A stretch of DNA of 64,000 nt from Nocardia uniformis NBRC 13702 (GTDB lineage: Bacteria > Actinomycetota > Actinomycetes > Mycobacteriales > Mycobacteriaceae): positions 62,001 through 126,000 of the forward strand of contig NZ_BDCE01000076.1 of NCBI RefSeq assembly GCF_001613345.1, written 5' to 3'. The notes below the pieces were generated by a model. The model was not told the origin of the DNA. It saw only the letters and a program-made list of their open reading frames with translations, and ran no database searches. The first letter of the stretch is position 1; each line of letters starts with the position of its first letter. This document shows, one piece after another, positions 63,701 through 64,000 of the stretch. The position numbers and the translations under genes are program-made.

Positions 63701-64000
63701 GGAATCTCCCGGTCAGGGCGCCACCCGTGAACTCATCGAAGAACTCGGCGTGCGCGAGGCCGAGGTGCGGGAACTGCGACTGGTCGACACATGGGTCAAT
63801 CGCGCACGCCAGCGCAGAGCCCGAGATTGGACCTACACCATCTTGCTCGCCGATGCGCCCCGCCAATTCGACCTACATGCCGATGGCATTGAGACCGAGT
63901 ATGCCGCGTGGCTGACCCGTGACCAGCTGGCGGCTGAGGCCGCCAACGGCGGAGTCCATTCCGCGCTCGCCGCGGACATACCCGCTCTCCTCGAACTCCT
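35568..64000 (+). CDS. Giant multi-domain WXG100-like polymorphic toxin-type protein, 3-prime end outside window
   Basis: ATG 35568 opens a frame with no stop to base 64000: at least 9,477 codons, roughly a megadalton, and still unfinished. I read the frame through and found continuous, domain-rich protein. In order (approximate residues): WXG100-like/CpnT-type N-terminus (1-110) with PSWLENPVFGWRLLVDLLLG; membrane-like Gly/Ala segment (115-370); Pro/Ala linkers with 26-residue repeats; SecA-type helicase (705-1260); zincin-like modules (2010-2200; 2210-2430 with HELGH); a 175-residue tandem repeat (3770-4150); Cys-rich domain (5340-5430); papain-like module (5710-5890); HATPase (6485-6620); zincin-like (6775-6970); nucleotidyltransferase (6978-7145); papain-like (7505-7680); zincin-like (8140-8365); four HTHs (8510-8875); Nudix (9330 onward). 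The N-terminus implies type VII export; the effector-like modules imply a polymorphic toxin. No immunity gene is in view. Assembly error is unlikely given uninterrupted coding sense but cannot be excluded. Confidence 0.93.
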   Translation, partial: MSMQLPSWLENPVFGWRLLVDLLLGHIPEADIDQMRERAESRWTTGDKWMALAESHEAAAAAADAGIHGSGVAATELAAAHRRMAQAWREQAEIQYSLAKQLYEGANEFEKTAWVIIISGIALGVFTVAGLAFASPVGIATRIAFNAKRRQLLQALINYFRTRGAQAASQRAGLGLAGRGAGQRAGLGVAAKSTGQQAGLGAAGKVAAVAPGAAPSVAATIGKATVVGTISGGVILGGADLAAQVIQINDEDTKGHREEMDWKAVGIATASGAAGGAAGAVVAGRLIPVVAGWGTKAASAAGRFGGRAAGISVIGAASGFVGGVAGAYTGAVVSGQELTDVMLIESVVSGTAGGFVGAAAYLFVPTPPAGGVVDPSAPGALEVLDISAAQAKIDAPRIAGESAPLTDGAIEAAIQRWREEEAALTPALAGTGERSPAATAPAASDRSARPPAPVGPAQPKAGGGDPTQARAKNGGAVAPAHDPAPALVLDNVPDAGVAASAPAQGGAVPEGAAPPVSGAGPALGGDGAAAPRLPDAAGGGVVPPDGFERPPTAQLPEGLVRGGDGASQPVIGRADLDPASVAPDPVPGKLATAEPATTTADSSNGSVPAKSAEESGGSPAPANAKADAGDDGSVPPRPVEGGGDSPAVANAKADADDSGSAPAKSAAADGDDPAAPNAKADASDPPKSKDSAAPDPEAITVAKSRVAAYEALENQLGTMSGDDLRTMMREGASDNAKVLAFMETSRRASITDHNPAGRVMRWQQLLGMEAMFNGRLNVDAGQGKTMMFMAHAWKRVSAGESVMFVTSAPELARAAHEEFAAVLQPSGYDVHRFDADAKSPPPEEGKGTVYVATAEEVAQGVNKGNPPPADHVMIDEIDDVLKWASTVFVLAKGTAEDSPPEIQSYVNSMHAFFEDALQRGTASAVDKRVGLTKDDFAHHGGKLQLTEAGEAKARGLLDEWWPQQDGVRSAAEPLIQERATAAEELRLRLESERNSGETVPTGAERTGVEQDLHRLTMAAQARWDYLPQLNDAYIVHDGQLTLINQANGSVMRDPETGMESRWGDGLAQALEAEHGLTVRDDAEVIAQVTIDQIFGDSNQYFDSVTGASGTALSLGDDVVAVPRTDPSQLEVHATVAADHDAKLAKMAADIAAEWDNGRGRAQLAYSVRNSDAQKLYDQLQELGVPAKLVDAHTQVREGTNFKEHWKDILSGAGGEGAVTIATIAGRGTDIMVGPAMEDRGGLIVRVTEYSGLSQDLDIQVKNRAGRTGPIFDVDSETRLALAQMAKEIKVEWDNGKGSAQPVRVRDSSEAQILQNRLRELGVPADMVDTRVPTADSAGKDGGVTIRFDADGKTRFGSQRGDAIFYAAPDDALFARYDGTPMESVIRSTVDEYAKAAADPDSPEFASAEKKFEGLVQVLQTWAAQAHTQGAPEEPDSETGEDAVSDKQAAELVAAAENPVPDRTDWERWTQRHGDDLRDKIHKSVEPMLQAFGTIQGFEGARDSYTRLLEEADKAGAPYEHEGREHQPTQTERLARLVLLAQSAGVDVSPEVFTGVAAAAAAAHGSEYGTRIALFTNPAPGTQVDVQEDQQQPLVVTSAGQSFDSDLFEVNNPADVTMLRDAATDLTGFVVQPEHFTAPDEVETAAKEILEAMLADWSPERRAAEIDALAEAFRNTPSGRVEVRLIDDPDAEGGARLRYGPVEVATPDESATPDAGATPDEAATSVESGTSVETATPVETVTPDLGAAVTDPVETATGPSTAVTDPLLDRDYGALSESEQAAALISVLSAGGVAAVVAQDLARPLLDKARRRGRRSADAGADWYRPLKDAQEKSVKQWDKRAYTLIDDLLAGGAAETAARQPARELVDHLRQHLDQGGKAPKWFGRLKVVLQESFTAAGLDFEAVAPEAVVAPDGTEPPAPVVPGQSVRDRVDELIARLRTGDDLFADGEAARLRNQLAGLREAGKPVDEAAFADLSAALGAARAAERAARAGESGRDSMAADNSESSIRSVAVSEFIEEPELREIFADLTSALGFPVVGTIRTAPLPADVPGEVSHRIESGRLVIDIVVNEQLLHRDRGAAWALEHGGRAESTARFLVAYLVGQAMAGALGRAGTVRAEVEAFEHYSGLSFDRDDPRAFTAGDGVGFKLWLRSEFGRSVRRGENIDWSLIFAESFAAADTYENPGDAMRVMHGALTREVSAVLERHELDLEPGRSDKQKIIDRVRTEFGVVLDKFADNPRIQVQTVEQIEAFLERIDSVDRTALPNKITVGSNSGNVRADVRRTIDGSMVMVLDELVVTEPDLMQRWMAVENATGWHVPGDLIELIGHELGHVAHLPVAHLATDAAADKVLRACFMEQRGIAAIADIVESKFQIWLADQLTRYSFNPHDGFRNPDGPPNYREAFAEAYASVLFHPEDATPGEKALAGLIKDAQRLAGVRPVESAEEAARVPVWLWVDDLVDALQENRATDEVVLQAREMLGMLRFIGEPVGSERLAAALSVYTNGANAAAGAAISELGFTPVDLGAGHTGFVAGDLAEAETVLVYAGAGLQDPGSTDVSGLVALMAQIQAAGAGSVAVVVPVGDGVSGLGDAFTHVTGRRWSPPPRIVVVAESDSAVALAAAVDPVLAASIDAVIVQGVDDLASMRLGWLPRWTPVYTEGAEQTDSGERSGPVPAGVQRISGNVLEHVLQQEAGQQSANAAGLRTAPPQPPAEFTTGDTEFAASAVGFSMGESLDPTGRPPASEKSARDGSGQSDPADADGSSPAPSPGTLFADLPAMLADERYRKWVPMLPPEQLKAVEDFLQSGGKPKATAGPEAKAYNDLRNARVRLLGFERAESILAAATPRVVGATKQHLPPKQAKVYELLKERDESLEAAVDATGWQPDVVKQQLYKAMTDLAERIRVGGLGLELEAVRAETELLIVEYVAALAEFGFTEQYGPDLEQLRSKRNEYADQLPGLPADSPVPKWIARHDKIIEAAEGLPRLQARLRGLEILDDALAEMSAPREEACGKYAGLRAAAEDLPEYPGPDTTRRISEALDSAIAELHSGFAAGATRPTAARVRALLDRITLLTEARTASESFERLDHAYERARKLVTAAVRVADDAEWDRVLAEVLAGEADSTVTTSPDSFAELRALVGSADGLDIEFVSMHAGFITRDGMRELVVVTPHASDESNWRTAAFDVLTTADATSDSGQPHTLLRLLDADTGKSKLARFVGRVPLVTDESGVWRDEDGNAWYLPSADGRQGPGGLPWRPTDSDRGRTTHEPGRARGASGHGLPPGAPGAGRGRRHPLRSKDDPTAKSVLDNRFVSFGSNRREPAYEGASVPETSVPPSALHPAETVRLAGPLVELLQGLVEHPERLTSDELLAAARAVRRDLQPRDSLEEADPRWRAIDAVLNEYDAAVGTFNDPIEYTTVHVFTESDLANVRPGRMVVVHADGEAGVELTTAVLHRLFPRLAPDRFGVLNRMISDTVRLGDGRAEVKIDGLGRESRVDVAMRRRSPRGAQMLPESVLEHAGLTGLLHPENAAWPHGVQFTFTVGDDGHRAAVRGEPPHSIQRERHQSSRRQWFCSPDSADMVSERTRIGLRDPQRLLDSLGGGTSYVLPEVLGNDWVPGHVDSLDSAADRVVPGGTVLVGMDMAGAEATPRFDEHGVAEAMDGHLLVLYRDGEGPVRVRETVNGVVYDYLYDHGMVIPGVQNKFYRIVFDGEGRPQRPLAEGQISDALAGQDRPVGWLGSRPGGQATEDGEGQTEADSIPEDGEPGPDSAPELRLEIADDVTDADAAQQVREFLEYLEYVDPERFGNVDWLPSVVADAVVRIGGSVAVSVVDADAGPELVVEVSGGAGSPRLELRKVGTEMPSVAAHGPTAFLTGDYLRRLHRNFTPQGAEAKSPEAALTVLDVLRTRFVPTDTELAVVWGSDGVVAISADDVFELEGRPGSGLTLQPAVTLDPELSSEMAGAVVNALPKAVPEDDGGLDRFGYISEIPAIVAEAARQIGGTVSMSVVDGDAKPELRVEVVSGDPDGSSRLLVRKSGRNWPSIEASGPVALLAGGYLGKLQRQLFIPGNTAREPLALNMLDALVSSGSVPSDAVVRVQWGTGGSMGINGPIQVIVEGEFQLEGDIRLLSLEPVAADENRRTEVVGALLNALPTPAPESVRSTVLGAMGGGSSDPVQVRADRGGPVEVAVGTRRRFKYRAVSSAEFKASAGDPWLFEALTSVTARPGRERRSPVSGEADFVTALPDHISDSVRSTIQTLNDLADLGAAEIEVDTTGDRRQPVTTVTVAIGSVRASYDSGRSPHAGAAMAPANGPKSAWVVEGDADDPILAQALAVFIPGADTIDGGFLDLLSGQVPADAVRFMDAILRAGGESPKIEVTVQPGVSAVVIMESGGFRFELDTSRGTGKLEAVPGESRHNNAIADLFSEVLAGERYAVEAAWLPKWINEGLRLRAGQPATAIVEFSADAAPQLSLKHGRHPWHTMRRAEDGGWQATWDASFGTDWSKFVRAARNQMDKHWGANWSVRGIDIGETIDTMLTVNQIGDSNIPITVKLSEARWPRKFELWPLHGVPVEQVEGLLIDRISKQVELIQKERESADVLQAESTTILDGDILPANIEELRGYSEAIKSDEDILAKLRSLVAGSELAGRDLEQLIFSVVEKLAGSAYPAQLHKLISGTKLNWGKLKRLRDRVSDAQWEALEIEQLSHLVAEGLAADMGVKQLSDRIIGDLIGPDVESSIRNQLEEWISSLEESIRSKERSVSEIKYRLIKVGAGGAVALMEAKDSSDSRHLEHLRERFAFHPAAKAMIDQRWVAVRKEDLDNQKYMLDILVLMLSADPALHRRAEALGSDWYFDPDRAGGWLGWHLPAVKESDDPDLLLDWVKLITPEGQRWAWASLDDRQKNLLFEHVTRDQALRESQVEGILSPRERFANGPRKWRQQAEQLVKNYFRGKGGAELEKELTRLLTDTVQAPQDRTPADSSGAVAGGLDVLTTVGMQALFPDPGPAGGTAQKGRKGRQQQKGAKAPDPFTVAGFNDEVLGRARTALAEILAEDVEAVTSNADVARQEDTARQKLIDSVVERIQSDYLESVRTADLSERASAWTLELAGDRGWFEEAVANLEAHLAEERSKADAEVRRLFGVEEVTKAFFEALGIAVFRALRADQPDAVRALLSAFLLQARAIEAEFTGPYATWWAEMVNGVITAQFGDRTLDEIAEMLNSADAEVRARAKLLFIEIAGAEQTVQLYQALLGEMTAVFFTDVVHPMQADLDRLNNPPKFLIERKNGDYHQYTSAGNEFLVSVQLYFESRGIKRPDILDIDEGNQDVSEVYELLEKVAAETEGWSTSWECHEHGGTYEKHGRCTEPIIVFDNKQRKREVPCNIPASFYLNYPGYSFPVPETVGVDQLEGGSVYWSCGDGHPGEFSESGRCTECEGYLTRYAHFPAGKLRIREEDMFSCVGFDFGTYVRNLMTRLRNENTLNFSSLHASFAGQQRDVQMLLKPFGLAHHVTNYDYDHEKATPAQIIAAMHSAMLLSLQEGLDKIKNDTQTLTGFATFLLEGAWTPLDGDLGLARKALQDAESRATQLSPDAQARYIEALEGAARKAKVPLPPKPFQHVKLFGGDQHAYGAGGNVGGVDDIVAQAARAQEKRDNAARAQGRSSKPSGSPGRPANRTRPPGQRRVADSPPAQDARPASPSVRSQPEATPEPAAPASTSGLERCARLMASLSRLRGAGVPGRTFPEAGQVEAAGAWGEHYAAQVNAGWAPQAYGSLREFIASVRHQPVGFRAEVAFEVIDGEMGAEGKRSHIVEIRHDADRGWVVLDTDPEILGAEKAAELERALLAGQTDLSGWEIPFDRYLEIGPKEAKELKEGEGWVSAILYHAETGLPLYAYDPHSIHGPIHMPAGPDVGPDPFRGDRWPEPEPPPDGQQATSVLLAETELWAHLNEVTEQGMSAVDAAGAQARVIASWFAQSEFSEEEVRALIRTPHLLQVLTQEGIPEAVRDWAVRCALQAADAGSGPERSAARTLADMVSGLDEALAGAQVPVRLLTVDTETFGIAANDTILADAGMFEVAVGDIDTADELVELVLPLDASPSEVNAVLRQVPALFRETNAAGRSVAVLVRAPLPVGADVRQVDQAAARFAEREAARQAIRNRSGRAAGPDTTVVALGAAARLLPSAQTAFSQAHRILIESGWLPNVVDLLGSARVGSLPEGDLSAESNRGVIVRATAGQFDDQRGHDPTGLYVPNDLSGLADLEAGEREGADLAPAERGRLEHALDLSDREVADGGGAADVADLLRALDGWPYSTAQRAQAAVRLLLEYGLPSAGYGQLAFAVAGTPGSERLVVRLRTSATERLQTPVLDGPDNPVQLVALLADRSGSYSVDSGTVVWFELGLPAGSSTGTDTAPGLGAGPDGLSEDAFLELDQDYALMAELAAARGALDEWEDDEPGVDGEDDWLGATTGLNVPNDPAELFETQSPEVVHERGDTNSLAEVREIPIANGDHGTVAAARDAIEELLTAWTGSDRVEDVRLLAHELVTNVHRHAGTDGNFRAIVTGEPGHRTLRVEVSDKNPTVPVRRDTDPEYDFGRGMPLLDAFSDRHGVDTHESGEYRKTVWFEIYEAPPADVSDENPGDPAAGDKPPSSSGQPADPPAIPRETPWTSPAEPSSGVEQPPPSSTGKDTAAVAEPSPVAEQATTPWTRPGGQSEGDQAEARRQLRRPVSWGPPGQEHYAPDDDRRFAPQSMPGNGIPRGWLNPPRRSGSHAQSPVPGPGDGGLDSVSACINLLENIYGLTLSGFDGLTPETVGEITKAVHTARTAHPDLDLRAIRIGSLEWGDVVGYDSGTLTISDACVTDPAGLNEAWADLVTYEERIGVPDRPIYGAVLNELGYGVRGFDAESVRGGIREALAERHRATAPDEDYSSWVQEQFPPGNFDDYGELDLDRALAQSVAAVLHSDIHPTEGQQALHDLLKAAGGLTQPGWLLEMQDTAREFATNLGSYGFAAVLTGALAANHYRAQPRSTGDIDFLIRPTGTATLTELVSSLTEDGYQVDIESRDGEPFVLHVHGDGVSYDLLPPDTAFTRQAFDNAVDGRLRAEDLIIFKLMGARFNDIDDIRSILEGQNAVDFGHIATWAAERGVETEWAMLGGAEAARDTEDPGSAPQSSQPSGAPANQVTDSEVSPRGFVPSGAAPGAAPDGDSRFAPQSSSWRWLTGVDVTQNETWAAKWSGRSLREVTPEDRERAARVRDRFNAELSRRKRALGFSESDQAPARLYAAVWNETLTWRDQWRWTWGASSEVAALPGVSSHWRDLASRYELLRSIHRLERALESGEVAGREPNASQLMYMPQHDLAQREAVLQAWVHASEWGKQAGVPVSLARVDWASGLVEFQFGRLEDAERLDVYRIAVDVDESSRALAAAAAEHSHGPAQRVSVVQIGLAVAQEDSRTAAAAAASVDDLVETAGVTAFAEGNIQYVPMGRDHLDAMIDSARADPSRGTGRQSPSSAPHWLTRDRYTPQRCALLVWGVASALSEDPRGPQAPTPEQFQEAILGVDLAAELKSGWVQLPEYDDLLDWLSGEEGRFAAVAHNGHTVLLRNVDGRPMILDPADVDGVDVDFVAGHNDPDTVYRELFDKWGREFTDEDKRSGAALALLFGPDGRRWVEAGATPGTELAFVNGYVATDVPGLLRGTTVLDEREAVDLPVRGQGRVRPGLPQFKDGPGHRGLPGAAVGFHHDMNGRPWGADRDRPGEPPVRSADGRIWGRPIVRMDELDGARADLARLLAMDSAALPTMQLLRQALMPIRQLLDGLDDEALGEIGATLVARELRNWIGQWITATMGLRAAGTDPGQREHWSNQVVLLERHLPRLLGTPEGRQWKPRRLGTDPTAELRQLSEQARTSGLVPLIDAIEKFVDMNNRAELQGDNNNLTSAFEERHPYTVLNVLNDELNPRQADAFAQIFHKLLTRHPIQLSEIVLVLDADEEDVTATAAPIFFNGNVSANAIKFKFGPGVAATVLDEEIRSMATRIFARAMIFSGRWRAEAHAIRDLRRAYRQTGFTDTEAEFKNWTRTQFDDEYFRVDGSLLIYRALIDSFEVVERDDPGGRVTVGQQVLHQTMADAAREWDGQNELALTRPPTENEEEAWQEKRELIKSLEIEFGYQFIGFDMCDVEIETIQDFAKELRHHRAELGDLDLFKISIIPLNVGETAYVEPTPEGIVLNWSERSAINRELARQTNEDAVDSGHSDGPRDEFYGRTLGNEIGHAAQLYSRGGSKNPEFSMFRRAKEDWDAILPQLVEGYFKNYNNVPERLDDFEWHLYSLLGELGRYSYKLPNGRFIKNDEDKKLANLDLPEAFAEAFTAARWGQATELQRIMAAHLTLEAKAEVERRRRAADGPPGQGALTPPSTDRQTQHGPRPKLGSRAIDGSTGPETRQPHPETAKPASIPPGREAPSERPSTDTLRDQVTTVAAGQGPGRSRGHLGTAPAGLAELRAALCANLTAASLDPEEVLDNATSTQMLDALRALTDDQRIVLQGLRVGRTTAEIAVEHRRSDKAITDIADQAIARVVTVIANAQQDSDPLPRAMAEVTPWQLQNALDQIGTQQRRVVVGLFRNRESPAAIARALGLDESTIMLIAQGAVRRMAVHVAAEQHENVRLVRAEPTEQVRHDTVFAPPPDASLFLMHVLRRLDELHLDQPIHRITDSADADPAPGKRKAAKQVIHRLTGHQIDLLRLLAAGMTNPEIAVYLGISVYAVQERIYGIARELGTSGARKGLVETARHRGIIGNGSDLVPLDRHTQTEPSDDSNGPTTSPTLTKSPAPAGLSEREFQVLTLAVQGLSNSGIGQRLEITPHTVEHYLTRAGHKLGTRGRASTVAEAARRGIAAESEPSDPSTPRRSAMSTAGVITPKTYPGTADDVLDSAPSRAARSDGIALPSMPFAQRGLPPEGPTAFHTPPGREPGTSRDDSRSATVDPTRNMVVPGHGADLRPPTDHRVDHAEVSEFDETGQDFGPAGSAAVHGPPGPEHTGLDQVPATSRQDSSSGADRTGDSGLAHVRQRAEANLGELRRNRDLASRLLGLDTTANDNALLREIAATHPFDDSYAYRTGPRGKELIGDIERHLIAEDQVHRLNGAARDLLHAQVFVALFGGNANAEATRVAEMLQTIRKSPDVLGGAAATSVPYDDRAAAARVVNDLYRAEVISHSDRPSASGKLSEADLEAGSRGTFTQPITLGRIGAILALFGDDASVVVDGGGEHARPFVLYRYDDKVVRIDPGADIVVDRFLPDNDAPSARALFFDGTGNPVPTQILDWINTTYDIEYPFRLAADPGVSGDREVAPGIWGEFGAAGVMIRHVDSSGTARLLVVKSAQGYSQGNLQLPGGALHSKESPGQGATRELIEELGVREAEVRELRLVDTWVNRARQRRARDWTYTILLADAPRQFDLHADGIETEYAAWLTRDQLAAEAANGGVHSALAADIPALLEL
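37680..39345 (+). other. Domain: SecA-type DEAD helicase core
   Basis: Motifs in SecA order: QQLLGMEAMFNGRLNVDAGQ continuing GKT (Walker A DAGQGKT, residues 780-786), VMFVTSAPELA (motif Ia), VMIDEIDDVL (motif II, SecA VDEVDSIL), YIVHDGQLTLINQANGS then WGDGLAQALEAEHGL (SecA W--GLHQAVEAKE), VTGASGTALS (SecA GMTGTA), AHTQVREG, TIATIAGRGTDIM (SecA TNMAGRGTDI) and DIQVKNRAGRTG (SecA QLRGRAGRQGD). Both nucleotide-binding folds are therefore represented. SecA-typical C-terminal zinc and linker regions are absent. Confidence 0.88.
41605..42160 (+). other. Domain: zincin-like module A, active site lost
   Basis: GRLVIDIVVNEQLLHRDRG, then FLVAYLVGQAMAGALG where module B has DLIELIGHELGHVAHL, and FAESFAAADTYENPGDAMRV matching FAEAYASVLFHPEDATPGEK of module B. 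All zinc ligands are replaced, so it is probably structural. Homology is inferred from aligned order of blocks. Confidence 0.5.
42200..42860 (+). other. Domain: zincin-like metalloprotease module B, intact HELGH
   Basis: ELIGHELGHVAHLPVAHL carries the HExxH zinc motif (His 2328, Glu 2329, His 2332). The downstream NYREAFAEAYASVLFHPEDA supplies a likely third glutamate ligand, as in gluzincins. It is preceded by TEFGVVLDKFADNPRIQVQT, equivalent to the GL-L-GFD start of the sister modules. This is the only copy with a complete active site, so it is the best candidate for a working protease. Confidence 0.72.
46870..48030 (+). other. Domain: tandem repeat of about 175 residues, two copies
   Basis: Copy 1 has WLPSVVADAVVRIGGSVAVS, VVDADAGPELVVEV, GPTAFLTGDYLRRLHRNF, LDVLRTRFVPTD and VVNALPKAVPE. 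Copy 2 has IPAIVAEAARQIGGTVSMS, VVDGDAKPELRVEV, GPVALLAGGYLGKLQRQL, LDALVSSGSVPSD and LLNALPTPAPE. Weaker relatives may follow to about 49,050. The fold is unknown. Confidence 0.7.
51580..51880 (+). other. Domain: paired cysteine/histidine motif, probable zinc site
   Basis: Two parallel blocks, WECHEHGGTYEKHGRCTE and WSCGDGHPGEFSESGRCTEC, are separated by about 55 residues. Each has Trp-x-Cys, a His 3-4 residues later, and GRCTE. The first Cys is at residue 5345. They could bind one or two zinc ions. The segment follows ERKNGDYHQYTSAGNEFLVS; no enzyme family is recognised. Confidence 0.5.
52700..53250 (+). other. Domain: papain-like/glutamine deamidase-like module 1
   Basis: LERCARLMASLSRLRGAG (Cys 5715), KRSHIVEIRHDADRGWVVLD (His 5802, Asp 5818) and LPLYAYDPHSIHGP give the Cys...His...Asp order of papain-fold toxin domains such as Tox-PL glutamine deamidases. 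Spacing is plausible, but no structure-level proof is possible by eye. Confidence 0.5.
55020..55425 (+). other. Domain: RsbW/SpoIIAB-like HATPase
   Basis: LLAHELVTNVHRHAG is the N-box (around residue 6532), LRVEVSDKNPTVP the DxN-type ATP-lid strand, and DFGRGMPLLDAFSDRHGV plus YRKTVWFEIYE the G-box and final strand. This is the pattern of stand-alone actinobacterial anti-sigma/serine-kinase HATPases. Its presence inside a toxin-type protein is unusual. Confidence 0.82.
55885..56490 (+). other. Domain: zincin-like module C, active site NELGY
   Basis: INLLENIYGLTLSGFDGLTP and TVGEITKAVHTARTAHPDLD align with AQRHGLAVKGFDGPGLDEH and TVAEIAAAIEDVKPKYPQID of the separate 33501 protein. YGAVLNELGYGVRGFD (Asn 6882) replaces HELGH, and LDLDRALAQSVAAVLHSD replaces the third-ligand helix. 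Likely non-catalytic. Confidence 0.65.
56500..57000 (+). other. Domain: AbiEii/MNT-like nucleotidyltransferase
   Basis: LTGALAANHYRAQPRSTGDI continuing DF places the acidic pair at Asp 7020 and Asp 7022 after a G-A/G turn, the core motif of the polymerase-beta nucleotidyltransferase fold. RAEDLIIFKLMGARFNDIDD is the typical downstream helix of AbiEii/MNT-type proteins. Known relatives act as toxins by adding nucleotides to proteins or tRNA. Confidence 0.75.
58080..58620 (+). other. Domain: papain-like/glutamine deamidase-like module 2
   Basis: RYTPQRCALLVWGVASALSE (Cys 7515), FAAVAHNGHTVLLRNVDGRP (His 7586) and MILDPADVDG (Asp 7601) follow the Tox-PL order and the usual GH-V-L-----LDP spacing better than module 1. 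The domain likely deamidates glutamine or cleaves peptide or isopeptide bonds. Confidence 0.6.
59990..60660 (+). other. Domain: zincin-like module D, NEIGH
   Basis: SLEIEFGYQFIGFDMCDVEI, then GRTLGNEIGHAAQLYSRGG (Asn 8252 in place of the first His; Glu and second His kept) and LDLPEAFAEAFTAARWG (third-ligand glutamate helix kept). One base change from AAC to CAC would restore HEIGH. The module sits in an AT-rich island. Confidence 0.68.
61100..62200 (+). other. Domains: four consecutive helix-turn-helix modules
   Basis: Two sigma-70 region 4-like units (LTDDQRIVLQGLRVGRTTAE; IGTQQRRVVVGLFRNRESPA with IARALGLDESTIMLIAQGAV) are followed by two LuxR/FixJ-like units. The first reads LTGHQIDLLRLLAAGMTNPE and IAVYLGISVYAVQERIYGI. 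The second reads LSEREFQVLTLAVQGLSNSG and IGQRLEITPHTVEHYLTRAG. Both LuxR-like units end in the ...R...VETARHRGI / VAEAARRGI tail. All are in the giant frame. Confidence 0.82.
63555..64000 (+). other. Domain: Nudix hydrolase, cut by window edge
   Basis: WGEFGAAGVMIRHVDSSGTA starts the fold and GALHSKESPGQGATRELIEE then LGV is a perfect Nudix box (G-x5-E-x7-REL-x-EE-L-G, Gly 9373). RARDWTYTILLADAP and the ETEYAAWLTRDQLA helix follow. Such domains hydrolyse nucleoside diphosphate-linked compounds; substrate unknown. Confidence 0.88.

Overview
The window comes from a high-GC actinobacterium, most likely a Nocardia-like member of the Mycobacteriales. The evidence is codon usage, frequent GTG starts, and many relatives of the mycobacterial ESX-1 accessory proteins (EspB, EspK, EspL, EspH/EspD, EspC-like). 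This taxonomic call is inference. No rRNA, tRNA, CRISPR array or intact insertion sequence was seen.

Layout. (1) 99-10464: a compact plus-strand cluster resembling an actinobacterial type IV secretion/conjugation apparatus. It has a small two-helix membrane protein, a PrgI-like membrane protein, a VirB4-like ATPase, two paralogous polytopic VirB6/TrbL-like proteins, a degenerate and an intact NlpC/P60-type protein. (2) 10667-12112: a GltS-type sodium/glutamate symporter, set off by hairpins and a palindromic candidate operator. (3) 12455-30144: a long plus-strand run of ESX-type accessory and substrate genes. It contains two Gly/Ala-rich membrane protein + substrate pairs, an EspB-like PE-PPE protein, two EspL-like (YbaB-fold) proteins, an EspH/EspD-like protein, three EspK-like proteins and three proteins sharing a new C-terminal 'GFFHP' domain. 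Tandem duplications and gene fragments mark recent amplification. (4) 30405-35552: a mixed-strand zone with a minus-strand relative of the 27946 protein, a second NlpC/P60 hydrolase, a DUF4254-like protein, a WXG100/EspC-like protein with a degenerate zincin-like C-terminus, and a small helical protein. (5) 35568 to the end at 64000: ONE uninterrupted plus-strand reading frame of at least 9,477 codons that leaves the window without a stop.

The giant gene is the main discovery. It starts with a WXG100-like/CpnT-type N-terminal domain, a membrane-like glycine-rich segment and low-complexity linkers. In one frame it then carries a complete SecA-type DEAD helicase core, at least four zincin-like metalloprotease modules (only one keeps HExxH), two papain-like/glutamine-deamidase-like C-H-D modules, a RsbW-like HATPase, an AbiEii-like nucleotidyltransferase, a cysteine-rich domain, four helix-turn-helix domains (two sigma-70 region 4-like, two LuxR-like) and a Nudix hydrolase. 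AT-richer islands inside the frame fall on module boundaries. The same degenerate zincin-like domain ends the upstream WXG protein at 33501, tying the two genes together.

Working model (inference): the ESX-type chaperones and adaptors (EspK/EspL/EspH-like) and WXG/EspC-like N-termini route the locus's substrates, including the giant multi-effector protein, to a type VII secretion system whose core genes (eccA-E, mycP) are not in this window. The NlpC/P60 enzymes could open peptidoglycan, and the neighbouring type IV-like cluster may be a separate mobile-element module or an accessory export route. No candidate immunity gene is visible; it would be expected beyond the right edge.
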